From positions 1 through 43,082 of the forward strand of contig QZJZ01000067.1 in NCBI GenBank assembly GCA_003599815.1: a stretch of DNA of 43,082 bases. Reading direction: 5' to 3'. Below are positions 16,725 to 24,720 of the stretch, one piece after another; position 1 is the stretch's first letter, and every line of letters begins with the position of its first letter. A program made the position numbers and the translations under genes. Under the pieces are notes generated by a model, which was not told the DNA's origin, made no database searches, and saw only the letters and a program-made list of their open reading frames with translations. The stretch comes from Candidatus Auribacter fodinae. Lineage in GTDB: Bacteria > Auribacterota > Auribacteria > Auribacterales > Auribacteraceae.

Positions 16725-17912
16725 ATGAGAGATTTCGTTGCCGAAAAAGTCAAAAATATACCGCCATCAGGGATACGCGCTTTTTTTGAGCTCGTTATAG
16801 GAATGAAAGACGTCATATCACTGGGTGTCGGTGAACCTGATTTTCATACACCGTGGCATATTTCCGAAGCGGCGATTTATGCTATTGAAAAAGGCGCTAC
16901 GTCGTATACCTCAAACCTAGGACTTCTTGAACTGCGTGAAATGATCGCTCTTTACCTTGAGAACCATTTTAAGGTGACATACAACCCGAAGCAGGAAATC
17001 CTTATAACCGTCGGCGCGTCGGAAGCGATGGATCTTGCGTTCCGGGCAATCCTTAACCCCGGTGATGAAGTTATTATACTTGAACCTTCTTATGTGGCGT
17101 ATTGCCCGCTGGTGACCCTGGCCGGAGGTGTGCCGGTGACTGTCTCAACTATCAGGGGAACTACCTTTGCACTTGATTTTGACGCTATACGCGCGGCTAT
17201 TACCACTAAGACCAAAGCGCTTTTTATAAATTATCCCTCTAACCCGACCGGTAAAAGCTTTTCATATGAAGAACTGGACAAACTGGCGCATCTCGCTCGT
17301 GAACATGACCTTGTCGTTGTTTCCGACGAAATTTATGCCGAGCTGACCTACGATTACCAGCACGTCAGTTTTTCGTCTCTGCCGGGAATGCATGAGCGGA
17401 CTATATTAATATCCGGTTTTTCAAAGGCATTCGCCATGACAGGCTGGCGTATCGGGTACGCCGCCGCTCCGCATGATATTATAGAAGCGATGATGAAGAT
17501 TCATCAGTATGCGATTCTCTGTGCGCCTATTGCCGGGCAAATTGCCGCTATTGAGGCGATAAAGTGCGGGGATAAAGAAATGCGCTTTATGAAAAAGGAA
17601 TATGACCGGCGCAGAAAAGTCATTGTCAGCGGGTTCAACAAAATGGGACTGCCATGCGCCACACCCGAAGGCGCGTTTTATGTGTTTCCGTCAATACAGA
17701 GGCTTCCGTTTAAATCTGAAGAATTTTGCAGGAAGCTGTTGACGGAAGAGAACGTCGCTACCGTGCCCGGCACTGCTTTCGGCTCTGCGGGAGAAGGTTT
17801 TATACGGTGTTCTTACGCGACAGGCATGGATGACATCAAAGAAGCGCTCCGGCGTATTGATTCATTTCTTGAACGGCACGGCCTGTCCTGTACAGAACAG
17901 GCGGCAGGCTGA
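16725..17912 (+). CDS. PLP-dependent class I/II aminotransferase (AlaT/YugH-like)
   Basis: This 395-residue fold-type I aminotransferase has GVGEPDFHTPWHI near residue 35, the nucleotide-phosphate region VGASEAMDLAF, PSNPTG with N173, DEIYAEL with D201 and Y204, the Schiff-base lysine K234 in SGFSKAFAMTGWRIGY, and the carboxylate-binding arginine in GFIRCSYA. Substrate cannot be decided from sequence; aromatic, aspartate or alanine aminotransfer are all possible, and the adjacent Lrp regulator favours an alanine transaminase. The stop codon abuts the stop of the convergent HEAT protein. Confidence 0.9.
   Translation: MRDFVAEKVKNIPPSGIRAFFELVIGMKDVISLGVGEPDFHTPWHISEAAIYAIEKGATSYTSNLGLLELREMIALYLENHFKVTYNPKQEILITVGASEAMDLAFRAILNPGDEVIILEPSYVAYCPLVTLAGGVPVTVSTIRGTTFALDFDAIRAAITTKTKALFINYPSNPTGKSFSYEELDKLAHLAREHDLVVVSDEIYAELTYDYQHVSFSSLPGMHERTILISGFSKAFAMTGWRIGYAAAPHDIIEAMMKIHQYAILCAPIAGQIAAIEAIKCGDKEMRFMKKEYDRRRKVIVSGFNKMGLPCATPEGAFYVFPSIQRLPFKSEEFCRKLLTEENVATVPGTAFGSAGEGFIRCSYATGMDDIKEALRRIDSFLERHGLSCTEQAAG
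17881..17902. repeat. 22-bp near-perfect palindrome at convergent gene ends
   Basis: GCCTGTCCTGT is followed directly by its reverse complement with one mismatch (ACAGAACAGGC). It lies within the last codons of the aminotransferase, ten bases before the convergent stop codons. There is no T tract. It could stabilise the 3' end of either transcript or bind a protein. Confidence 0.45.
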
Positions 17913-19499
17913 TCATCTATTCTCTAAAAGCTTTTTAACGGTTTTATTTTGTTCTGATTCAATGAGCGATGACAGAAATCCGTTTATTTCCTGTGAATCC
18001 CCTGAAATCTGTATCAGCGTTTTGACTGCGTAATACCGTTCCCTGAATAATCCTTTGCGTGCGGAATACGTCAATCCGCGGATAACCGCTTTGTCATACG
18101 TTAGATACGATGACGTATATGAAGCCAGCCAGTTCATAGGGTGGTCAGGCGTGTTGACAAGGTATATGAAAACCCGTTCCGGTTCGGCGACATTGAGCGC
18201 GACCGAGAAAATGGCTTCTTTTTCGCGAAAATAGCCTGAGCGGGACAGCGGTTTTGCGATTTCTTCAAACGATATGGTTTTTTCTTCCAGCCATTGTTTA
18301 AAAACAGGTATCATAAAACGAAGTTCAAGGTCAGCGGCGTATGGCAGATGCCGCATAATGGCTGACCGTGACTCATCGTTGTTCATGGTGTTCAGCGCGA
18401 ATAATCCTGCCAGCCGGTTGAGAGGATCTTCGTGCGCGAGGATTTCTTCCAGCACTTTGATTGATGACGGGTCGTTCAGCTCGGCGAGCCGCATGGCTAT
18501 ATCTCCCGGCAGGTTGTTATCGGTAATAAAGGATATGATTTCCTCCTCTGTCCACGTACTGATTATTTTGGTGATGGCATCATAAACGAAACGGTTAACG
18601 GAATTGATTGTTTTCTCGTCGGTCTCTTTAAGCAATTCATTGACCAGCCACGGAATGCTGAAATACGACAGTGCCTGAGCCGCCGGCGGGACAAAAGTGT
18701 TTGATTCATCATGAAGCAGTTCAAGAAACAAAGGGATATGTTCCTGAGACTCCAGCATACCGAGGCTCAGAACAGCTTGAACAAAATGCTGGTGGCCTTT
18801 AGCCTGTACTATGGCACTCAGGAAAAGACGGGCTGAATCGGAATTACGGCAGTACCCGAGATTCTCAATAATCATCAGCTTTTCAGTATCCGGCGCCTGC
18901 GGGTATAATGATACCAGCAGATTGGCGGCGTAAGGGGTTCCCATAACGCCAAGCGCGGTTATGACAGTGGTGTTAAACTGTATTGTATTTATTTTCCTGT
19001 TATAAAAAGATATGATAATATCCGCTGATGAGTCGGAGAAATAATTGCTCAAGGCATTTATTAGCGAAGATGCGGTTTCTGCGTTGTGCTGGGGATTTTT
19101 AGCGAATCGCTGAAGAGCTGTTTCCGCTTCGGTGTGGCGCATGTGTCCCAGCGCCGTGAGTGTATCCGCGATGATCTTTTGATCGGAATCACTGAGACAG
19201 CTTTCGAGCAAAGGGATATATTCATTCGATGCAATGAGCGCCAGTGCATGGATAAATGCTGAGCGGTTTATATAGAATGATGCTCTGCTGTATTGATGCA
19301 CTACGGACGGGTCCTGCTCAATCCGTTTTCGAATGGAATTTATGAGGGTATTCTTTAACATGTAATCCTGTATGGCTAAATATTCAAATTCAGGAGGTGG
19401 GGGATCGTTTTTTGTTGTTGTTTCGCCGGGAGAATAGGATAATACCATTTTGGCGGCAATGCATATAATCATTAAAATAGTCAGCATAAAATTTTTCAT
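17913..19499 (-). CDS. Exported HEAT-repeat protein
   Basis: The 528-residue protein begins with a hydrophobic leader (MKNFMLTILMIICIAAKMVL) that looks like a signal peptide or anchor. It then runs as helical pairs typical of HEAT/PBS-lyase-type repeats, such as IIADTLTALGHMRHTEAETA, VITALGVMGTPYAANLLVSL, FVQAVLSLGMLESQEHIPLF and PPAAQALSYFSIPWLVNELL. HEAT repeats are protein-binding scaffolds; no catalytic motif is visible. It is convergent with the aminotransferase and divergent from the next cluster. The ATG at 19499 has no ribosome binding site and its -10 box is only 9 bp away, so a leaderless transcript is possible. Confidence 0.85.
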   Translation of the reverse strand: MKNFMLTILMIICIAAKMVLSYSPGETTTKNDPPPPEFEYLAIQDYMLKNTLINSIRKRIEQDPSVVHQYSRASFYINRSAFIHALALIASNEYIPLLESCLSDSDQKIIADTLTALGHMRHTEAETALQRFAKNPQHNAETASSLINALSNYFSDSSADIIISFYNRKINTIQFNTTVITALGVMGTPYAANLLVSLYPQAPDTEKLMIIENLGYCRNSDSARLFLSAIVQAKGHQHFVQAVLSLGMLESQEHIPLFLELLHDESNTFVPPAAQALSYFSIPWLVNELLKETDEKTINSVNRFVYDAITKIISTWTEEEIISFITDNNLPGDIAMRLAELNDPSSIKVLEEILAHEDPLNRLAGLFALNTMNNDESRSAIMRHLPYAADLELRFMIPVFKQWLEEKTISFEEIAKPLSRSGYFREKEAIFSVALNVAEPERVFIYLVNTPDHPMNWLASYTSSYLTYDKAVIRGLTYSARKGLFRERYYAVKTLIQISGDSQEINGFLSSLIESEQNKTVKKLLENR

Positions 19500-19508
19500 A
19501 ATCGTAGT

Positions 19509-19538
19509 ATAATATCGTGTTTATCTGTATAATGTCAA
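19509..19538 (-). promoter_or_regulatory. Promoter of the HEAT-repeat gene
   Basis: On the minus strand TTGACA (19538-19533) is separated by 18 bp from TATTAT (19514-19509). An overlapping TATACT is at 19511-19506. The predicted start site falls within about 0-3 nt of the ATG at 19499. Confidence 0.6.
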
Positions 19539-19564
19539 CATGTTGGCAGATGGATACTATGAAA

Positions 19565-19593
19565 TTGACATGACATATCCCCTGTGTTATTAT
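19565..19593 (+). promoter_or_regulatory. Promoter of the 19654-24507 cluster
   Basis: TTGACA at 19565-19570, 17 bp, TATTAT at 19588-19593: a near-consensus sigma70-type promoter about 60 bp upstream of the start codon at 19654. It is divergent from the HEAT gene promoter; the two -35 boxes are 26 bp apart. Confidence 0.72.
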
Positions 19594-19653
19594 ATTTTTA
19601 ATATTCTTTGGGTAATATTTGTAACGAATTGCTATAAAATAGGTTAGCTACTT

Positions 19654-20172
19654 ATGGTTGATCTTTCCATGAACCGTCCGATTTATCTCGCCCAGCGGGA
19701 TAAATATTATTTGCGGGCTGTAAACAATCTTTATGACGATTTTTCGGCGATGCCGGCAGAAAAAAGGCTTGAAAAAGTGCGCCTGCTTGTAGCGTTATTC
19801 ACAAAGACCCGTGAAAACGCTCTGTTTGCCATGCGGGGGCATTCCGTAAAGCCCAGTGAGGAACATTTTGATAAATGCCTTGAACTGATACTGGATTCGC
19901 TTGAAGCGGCACATATCCTGATACGCCATGAATGCCTCTTGTCGTATGATAAGAGTTTTTTAAAACAGTTTCTCAAACAGAGCCTTGTGGCATTAAATCG
20001 TGATGTTGAGTCGATACGGGAGTCCTCAAATAATATAATTGAACGTACCCGTGTGTTGGTTCGCAATCTGACGGAACGGTTCGAGACCATGCGTAAAGAA
20101 ATTTTTGACGATTTGCTGGAAGATCACAAGGAACGCTACGATAGCATGTTTAATAACGACGATTACGAGTAA
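19654..20172 (+). CDS. Uncharacterised helical protein
   Basis: I do not recognise this family. The 172-residue product is almost wholly helical, charged and soluble. It has no cysteine cluster, signal peptide or membrane segment. The C-terminal third (residues about 115-160) reads as a likely coiled coil (ESIRESSNNIIERTRVLVRN, then LTERFETMRKEIFDDLLEDH), and the end is acidic. It is first in a cluster with the Minf_1886-like, DUF1844-like, GspA and GspB genes, and its stop lies 3 nt before the next ATG, so it is very likely co-expressed with them. It may be a regulatory or flagellin-chaperone-like helical bundle, but that is a guess. Confidence 0.7.
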   Translation: MVDLSMNRPIYLAQRDKYYLRAVNNLYDDFSAMPAEKRLEKVRLLVALFTKTRENALFAMRGHSVKPSEEHFDKCLELILDSLEAAHILIRHECLLSYDKSFLKQFLKQSLVALNRDVESIRESSNNIIERTRVLVRNLTERFETMRKEIFDDLLEDHKERYDSMFNNDDYE

Positions 20173-20175
20173 GTG

Positions 20176-20547
20176 ATGGAACAGAAAAAGCATTTGTTTG
20201 AACTTTTACAGGAAATTTGCGCGAATGATAAGCGTTACGAACTTGAAGCATATAATTTTGTACTGCTTGCCTTGAACTATACCATGGGCAAACATGAGCG
20301 TCCGCGCCATGTGAGCGGACGTGAATTGATGGAGGGTATTCGTGAGTATGCGCTTGATCAGTTCGGGCCCCTTGTACGCACTGTTTTTGAACACTGGGGT
20401 ATTCATACGAGCGATGATTTCGGTGAGATTGTGTTTAACCTCGTGAATAACGGACTGCTTGGTAAAAGTGAGAACGATTCAAAAGACGATTTTCACAACG
20501 TGTTTGATTTTGAGGAAGTATTCGATAATCCATTTAAAGCCAATTAA
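20176..20547 (+). CDS. Minf_1886 family protein
   Basis: This protein of 123 residues matches my recollection of the Minf_1886 family (described as restricted to Verrucomicrobia and Planctomycetes). The pattern is LLQEICANDKRYELEAYNFV near the start, HVSGRELMEGIREYALDQFG and TVFEHWGIHTSDDFGEIVFN in the middle. No function is known. The ATG at 20176 is preferred over the adjacent GTG at 20173. It is downstream of an unknown helical protein and upstream of a DUF1844-like gene. No catalytic motif or membrane segment is visible. Confidence 0.75.
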   Translation: MEQKKHLFELLQEICANDKRYELEAYNFVLLALNYTMGKHERPRHVSGRELMEGIREYALDQFGPLVRTVFEHWGIHTSDDFGEIVFNLVNNGLLGKSENDSKDDFHNVFDFEEVFDNPFKAN

Positions 20548-20568
20548 TAAACAGGAGAGGATTCCTTT

Positions 20569-20922
20569 ATGGAGAAACAGGGCAGGAGCGGGGCTAACAA
20601 CTATGAATCCGAATTTATTGGCTTGATTTCCCTGTTATCGAACACCGCGTTACAGCAGATGGGAAAAATTATTAACCCGTATACCGGTACAGTCAGTACC
20701 CATCTTGAAGCGGCGCGATTTACCATTGATTTACTCGAGATGCTGAAAATGAAAACTGCTGGCAACCTCTCACAAAAAGAAAACGATATTCTCACCAGTT
20801 ACCTCTCTAATCTTCAGATGAATTATGCTGATACTATGAAAGAAACCGGGTCTTCAGGAAAGAATTCAGATACATCTGCCTCTGAAGAATCGGATATACC
20901 TGATCAGGTGCAAAACGGCTGA
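20569..20922 (+). CDS. DUF1844-like protein
   Basis: This 117-residue protein has the DUF1844 layout: an N-terminal helix FIGLISLLSNTALQQMGKI, then HLEAARFTIDLLEMLKMKTA and GNLSQKENDILTSYLSNLQM, followed by a low-complexity Ser/Glu tail. The family is widespread but uncharacterised and often lies near translation or envelope genes. AGGAGAGG precedes the ATG. The assignment rests on recalled pattern only. Confidence 0.75.
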   Translation: MEKQGRSGANNYESEFIGLISLLSNTALQQMGKIINPYTGTVSTHLEAARFTIDLLEMLKMKTAGNLSQKENDILTSYLSNLQMNYADTMKETGSSGKNSDTSASEESDIPDQVQNG

Positions 20923-20978
20923 CGGAGATTCCCATAGCCGTTGGTTTGAAACTGTTTACTGGAGATCGAGACGAAACA

Positions 20979-22709
20979 ATGTATAAAGAATATTTCGGAT
21001 TAAAAGATAACCCGTTTGATTTAACTCCTGATTCGCATTTTCTTTTCCCGAGCAAAAAGCATCAGGAGGCGCTTGCGCATTTAACCTATGGCATAGAAGC
21101 ACGCAAAGGGTTTATCCTGATTACAGGGGAGGTCGGCGCCGGCAAAACTACTTTGTGCAGGGCGTTGTTAAGCAGGGTAAACGAAAATGTGGAAGTTGCT
21201 TTTGTCCTCAATTCGTACCTGAACGCTTTTGAAATCCTGCAAACGATCAATCAGGATCTCGGTATACATACCAAAGCACAATCGAAAAAAGAACTTATTG
21301 ATGAACTGAACGAATTTTTGTTACGCCAGAAACAGCAGAACAAAAATGTGGTTGTGCTTATCGACGAATGCCAGAACCTGCCGTTTGAAACGCTTGAACA
21401 GTTGAGAATGCTCTCAAACCTTGAGACCGAAAAAGAAAAACTGCTTCAGATTATCATGGTGGGGCAACCGGAATTGCTTGATATTCTCGGATCTCCCGAA
21501 TTGCGGCAACTGAACCAGCGCATTACTGTTCGGTATCATTTGTATCCGCTTGATTTCAATGAAACGGTGGAATATATATATCATCGCCTTCGTATAGCCG
21601 GAGCACAGGAAGACGCTGTCGAGTTTAGCGAGTCGTCACTGAAAATGATTTATAAATTTTCACACGGCGTTCCCCGTATAATTAATGTGGTGTGCGATAA
21701 TGCGCTTCTTGCCGCCTATGTTGCCGAGACCAAAAAAGTGTCTCCCGGCCTGGTCAAAAAAGCCATTCGCGAAATTAAAGGAAAAAAGCCGCTTAAAGAT
21801 ATTGAAAATCAGTTTATGTCCACGAACTTTTCCCTTAAGCGCGTCATCCGCTACTCGTTTGTCGGACTGGTATTTCTTTTTATCTTTTTCGCGTTCTATA
21901 ATTATAAGGAGCTGAAATACAGCATCGGTACTTATTCTGAAACAATGGAAGATTCCCGCCGTTTGTATCAGACCGCGTTGGACAGACTGCGCGAAGAAGC
22001 CATACGGATGAAGGCATTAACTGAACTGTCACGTGAGCAAGCTGTTGTGGATGTCCAGCAAGGCCAGCCGGTACGTATTGTACAACAACCGGCGCCGCCC
22101 AGGCCTGTGAACCCTTCAATGAAACCATTGACCACGTTATTGTCGTTATGGGATGTGGACGAGGAACTGATTTCATCGATTAATGAACGTTATCAGCATG
22201 AACTTAAATTGGATTATGAGGAATTTGCTCTCTCAGCCGGCCTGTCAGCAGTTGTCTCGTGGGCGGAACTGGAAACACTGGATAAATTCGGGTTGCCTGT
22301 CCTGCTTGAAGTGACGGACAAAAAGTATATTCGTAAATATGTATTATTGCAGAAAATTGAAGAGGGAACAGCGCATATCGTTGATGAAAGCGGGGAAAAG
22401 GCTTTCTCATTGAGTTTTCTGAAACGGGTGTTTATCGGCAAGGCGATTGTTTTTGTCAATGATATCGTGAATGATGATGAGATTTTTTACAAAACGACCA
22501 CTGGCAGGATCGTGTCCGAGATACAAAAACAATTGCGCGATATAGGGTATTATTCCGGTGACATCAATGGTGAATACACCGATGAAGTCGTTACAGCAGT
22601 TAAAGAGTTCCAGAAGAAAAAAGGGTTAAACCCTGACGGCATTGTTGATGTGAATACCCGGCTGGCATTGATCGGTGCGCAGAAAAACGAAAATAAACAA
22701 GGTCTCTGA
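20979..22709 (+). CDS. GspA/ExeA-like AAA ATPase with peptidoglycan-binding domain
   Basis: The 576-residue protein starts at ATG 20979 (MYKEYFGLKDNPFDLTPD), the standard ExeA/GspA N-terminus. An upstream TTG at 20946 is in frame but not credible. Walker A is GEVGAGKTT (50-58) and Walker B VVVLIDE (124-130). A transmembrane helix lies at about 288-308. The C-terminus (about 505-565) carries a peptidoglycan-binding domain (IQKQLRDIGYYSGDINGEYT). In Aeromonas, ExeA with ExeB helps insert the type II secretin through the cell wall. gspB follows directly, but no secretin gene is in the window. Confidence 0.92.
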   Translation: MYKEYFGLKDNPFDLTPDSHFLFPSKKHQEALAHLTYGIEARKGFILITGEVGAGKTTLCRALLSRVNENVEVAFVLNSYLNAFEILQTINQDLGIHTKAQSKKELIDELNEFLLRQKQQNKNVVVLIDECQNLPFETLEQLRMLSNLETEKEKLLQIIMVGQPELLDILGSPELRQLNQRITVRYHLYPLDFNETVEYIYHRLRIAGAQEDAVEFSESSLKMIYKFSHGVPRIINVVCDNALLAAYVAETKKVSPGLVKKAIREIKGKKPLKDIENQFMSTNFSLKRVIRYSFVGLVFLFIFFAFYNYKELKYSIGTYSETMEDSRRLYQTALDRLREEAIRMKALTELSREQAVVDVQQGQPVRIVQQPAPPRPVNPSMKPLTTLLSLWDVDEELISSINERYQHELKLDYEEFALSAGLSAVVSWAELETLDKFGLPVLLEVTDKKYIRKYVLLQKIEEGTAHIVDESGEKAFSLSFLKRVFIGKAIVFVNDIVNDDEIFYKTTTGRIVSEIQKQLRDIGYYSGDINGEYTDEVVTAVKEFQKKKGLNPDGIVDVNTRLALIGAQKNENKQGL

Positions 22710-22720
22710 CGGGACGGGCT

Positions 22721-23365
22721 ATGAGCCTGTTAATCAAAGCACTTAATAAGCTGGAACGCCATACGCGTAACGGCAAGAGAAACCAGATAAAAACCCTGCT
22801 TGGACTCGGTAAACCGTCCAGTCGTCATAAACGGCATCTTGCGGGTTTCTGGATCGGTCTTTTCACCGGTACCATCTGTATGGTTATGCTGGTTTTCGGA
22901 CTGCTCTTTTTTTTGCGCTCTAACTATAATGCGCGCACTTCACCGGGTACTGTCTCAACAGAAGCTCTGCAGTCTCCTGCCGGGGAAATGCCTGTTGATG
23001 ATATACCCTCCGTAACTGATGTCGGCCCGGATATTGATGACGAACTGCTCCTTGATGAAATTAGAGCTGAAGTGGTCGCTGAAGCGAATACCGCGACTTT
23101 GGAAATAGAACGCACTTTGAAGAACCTTGCCCGTCAGGAAACCGGCCACGTTTCTGAAACGCCTGAAAAAGCGGTTGCCATAGCAGGGTTGCCGGAATTG
23201 TATATTTCGGGTGTGATATGGGATTTCAGCAGAAAATACGCGGTTATAAATGGGATGCCTCTGCGTGAAAATGAACGTATCAATGATGTTCTTGTAAAAA
23301 AGATATCGTATTCGTATCTCATTGTGGAATATAACAGTAAAGAATATGAAATAGTATTGGAATAG
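22721..23365 (+). CDS. GspB-like protein
   Basis: The protein has 214 residues, with the GspB-like N-terminus MSLLIKALNKLERH, a membrane helix at about 42-65, a Pro/Glu-rich periplasmic linker, and a C-terminal domain LYISGVIWDFSRKYAVINGM, then PLRENERINDVLVKKIS, that resembles the T2SSB C-terminal domain. GspB partners GspA in binding peptidoglycan and recruiting secretin. It lies 11 bp after gspA. This pair without other gsp genes nearby may serve a type II, type IV pilus or other secretin system encoded elsewhere. Confidence 0.85.
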   Translation: MSLLIKALNKLERHTRNGKRNQIKTLLGLGKPSSRHKRHLAGFWIGLFTGTICMVMLVFGLLFFLRSNYNARTSPGTVSTEALQSPAGEMPVDDIPSVTDVGPDIDDELLLDEIRAEVVAEANTATLEIERTLKNLARQETGHVSETPEKAVAIAGLPELYISGVIWDFSRKYAVINGMPLRENERINDVLVKKISYSYLIVEYNSKEYEIVLE

Positions 23366-23373
23366 GGTGCATT

Positions 23374-24507
23374 ATGAAGAGACTGTCTATTATATTGGCT
23401 ATGTTGATGTTAATACCCTTTTTCTCCGGTTGCGCCGGAAAAAAAGGTGTTGCCGTACAAAAGGGATTCATTGTTCCCGCTGATGACCCTATTCTTATCG
23501 GACAGGCATATTTACAGGCATTGTATGACAAGCAGTCAAATAAAACAGTGTTATATGGACTGCTCAGTGAGACGACACAGGCAGTGATTCCGGAATCCGC
23601 TTTTATGAGCCAGACTGCTCAAGTCAGTGAAAGCGTTGATATGACAGCAATATACATGGACGTTACCACATTCGATGCCTTTCTTTTCAGCGATACTGAT
23701 GTTGTCGGATATTATCTGATTGTGTACGAAAAAGATCAGGCTGGCGCCTATTTTCTGGCGGAACTCTATATGACCATGGAATCAGGGCTCTGGAAAATCG
23801 ATCTTACCAGACAGGAACAACAGCCCTTGCAGCTCATCCCTGTTATTAACCGCGGCGACATTACTCGCTTAAACCGCCGGTCGCTGGAATCATTGCAGGA
23901 CTTTGTCAGATCAAAGAAGGCGGTGTACCAGCAGGAGGCCGCGCCGTCAACGCCGTCTCAGGCTGTATCTGTACCAGTTGATGCTGAGACACTTGAAAAA
24001 AATATTAAAAAAGAGATGATCGTTGGTAAAGTATATTTTGATGTTGGTAACTACGAACGTGCGCGCGAGACTTTTGAAAATGTTATAGCCATTGATCCGG
24101 AAAATAAAGAAGCGCGTGATTATCTGGAAAAATCCATGTCCGCCATAGCCCGCAAACAACAGGAACAGGAACTCCAGCAACAGCGCCTGCAGGAAGAACG
24201 GTTAAAAGCCGAACAGGCTCGTATTCAGGAGGAAAAGAGGCTCCTTGAAGAACAACGCAAACTCCTTGAACAACAAAAACAGGTTGCGGTACCGCCTGTG
24301 CCTGAAAAGGCGGTTCCGGCAGAAAAATCCGTTGCGGATGAGTTGTTTGAACAAACCTTTTCTCAGGCGTGCGAATTATATACTGCGGGCGAATACCGTA
24401 ACGCTATGCTTCAGTTTAATAAGGCATTGCACCTGCGCCCCTCAGACCCTGAAGTTCAATCGTATATCCAGAAATGCGAAAGGGCCATTCAGGTATTATC
24501 CGAATGA
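23374..24507 (+). CDS. TPR lipoprotein with coiled coil
   Basis: The 377-residue protein has a lipoprotein signal peptide (MKRLSIILAMLMLIPFFSGC) with C20 as lipidation site. A globular region of about 150 residues follows. A TPR unit at about 218-252 (VGKVYFDVGNYERARETFEN) is followed by a Gln/Glu/Arg-rich coiled coil at about 255-305 and a second TPR at about 335-370 (FSQACELYTAGEYRNAMLQF). It begins 8 bp after gspB, so it probably acts in the same periplasmic assembly. Its place resembles that of pilotin or TPR factors of secretin systems; this is inference. Confidence 0.85.
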   Translation: MKRLSIILAMLMLIPFFSGCAGKKGVAVQKGFIVPADDPILIGQAYLQALYDKQSNKTVLYGLLSETTQAVIPESAFMSQTAQVSESVDMTAIYMDVTTFDAFLFSDTDVVGYYLIVYEKDQAGAYFLAELYMTMESGLWKIDLTRQEQQPLQLIPVINRGDITRLNRRSLESLQDFVRSKKAVYQQEAAPSTPSQAVSVPVDAETLEKNIKKEMIVGKVYFDVGNYERARETFENVIAIDPENKEARDYLEKSMSAIARKQQEQELQQQRLQEERLKAEQARIQEEKRLLEEQRKLLEQQKQVAVPPVPEKAVPAEKSVADELFEQTFSQACELYTAGEYRNAMLQFNKALHLRPSDPEVQSYIQKCERAIQVLSE

Positions 24508-24508
24508 C

Positions 24509-24526
24509 CCTTGTATCGCAAGGTTT
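24509..24526 (+). terminator. Weak hairpin after TPR lipoprotein gene
   Basis: CCTTG (24509-24513) and CAAGG (24519-24523) form a 5-bp stem with a 5-nt loop followed by TTT. It overlaps the region just after the stop codon. The stem is short and the T tract brief, so termination may mainly depend on the repeat that follows. Confidence 0.3.
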
Positions 24527-24561
24527 AATCTGAAATTCTAATCAGCGAAAAACTAAGCGCG

Positions 24562-24720
24562 ATGAAAAAGTCACAAGAGCATGTCATTGCGAAGCCCCGA
24601 AGGGGCTGTGTCAATCCTCTCCGACGGATAGTGTCATACACATGAGATCACCCGTCGCTGACGCTCCTCGCGATGACATCTTAAACGAGGAACTTAGAAT
24701 CTTTTTCAGCACTCCCAACT
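24562..24720. repeat. Structured interspersed repeat, copy A
   Basis: This 159-bp unit shares both ends and its core with copy B at 42610-42860. An outer inverted repeat TGAAAAAG (24563-24570) pairs with CTTTTTCA (24701-24708). An inner inverted repeat TGTCATTGCGA (24582-24592) pairs with TCGCGATGACA (24668-24678), one mismatch. Next to the left inner arm is a small hairpin AGCCCC-GAA-GGGGCT (24593-24607). It carries no reading frame. It resembles the widespread repeat beginning GTCATTGCGAAGCC that I recall from many MAGs and that behaves like a non-autonomous MITE or REP element. It lies between two convergent genes and its tail reaches the last codon of the bactofilin. Confidence 0.8.

Noticed and set aside
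19654-20172. Flagellar chaperone (FliS-like) function for the unknown helical protein
   Set aside because: It is helical and of suitable size, but no recognised motif and no flagellar neighbour supports it.
20979-24507. A complete type II secretion operon
   Set aside because: Only GspA and GspB homologues are present. No secretin, GspE ATPase or pseudopilin is seen in the window.
24562-24720. CRISPR or full insertion sequence
   Set aside because: There is no regular repeat-spacer array and no transposase frame; the unit is a short structured repeat.
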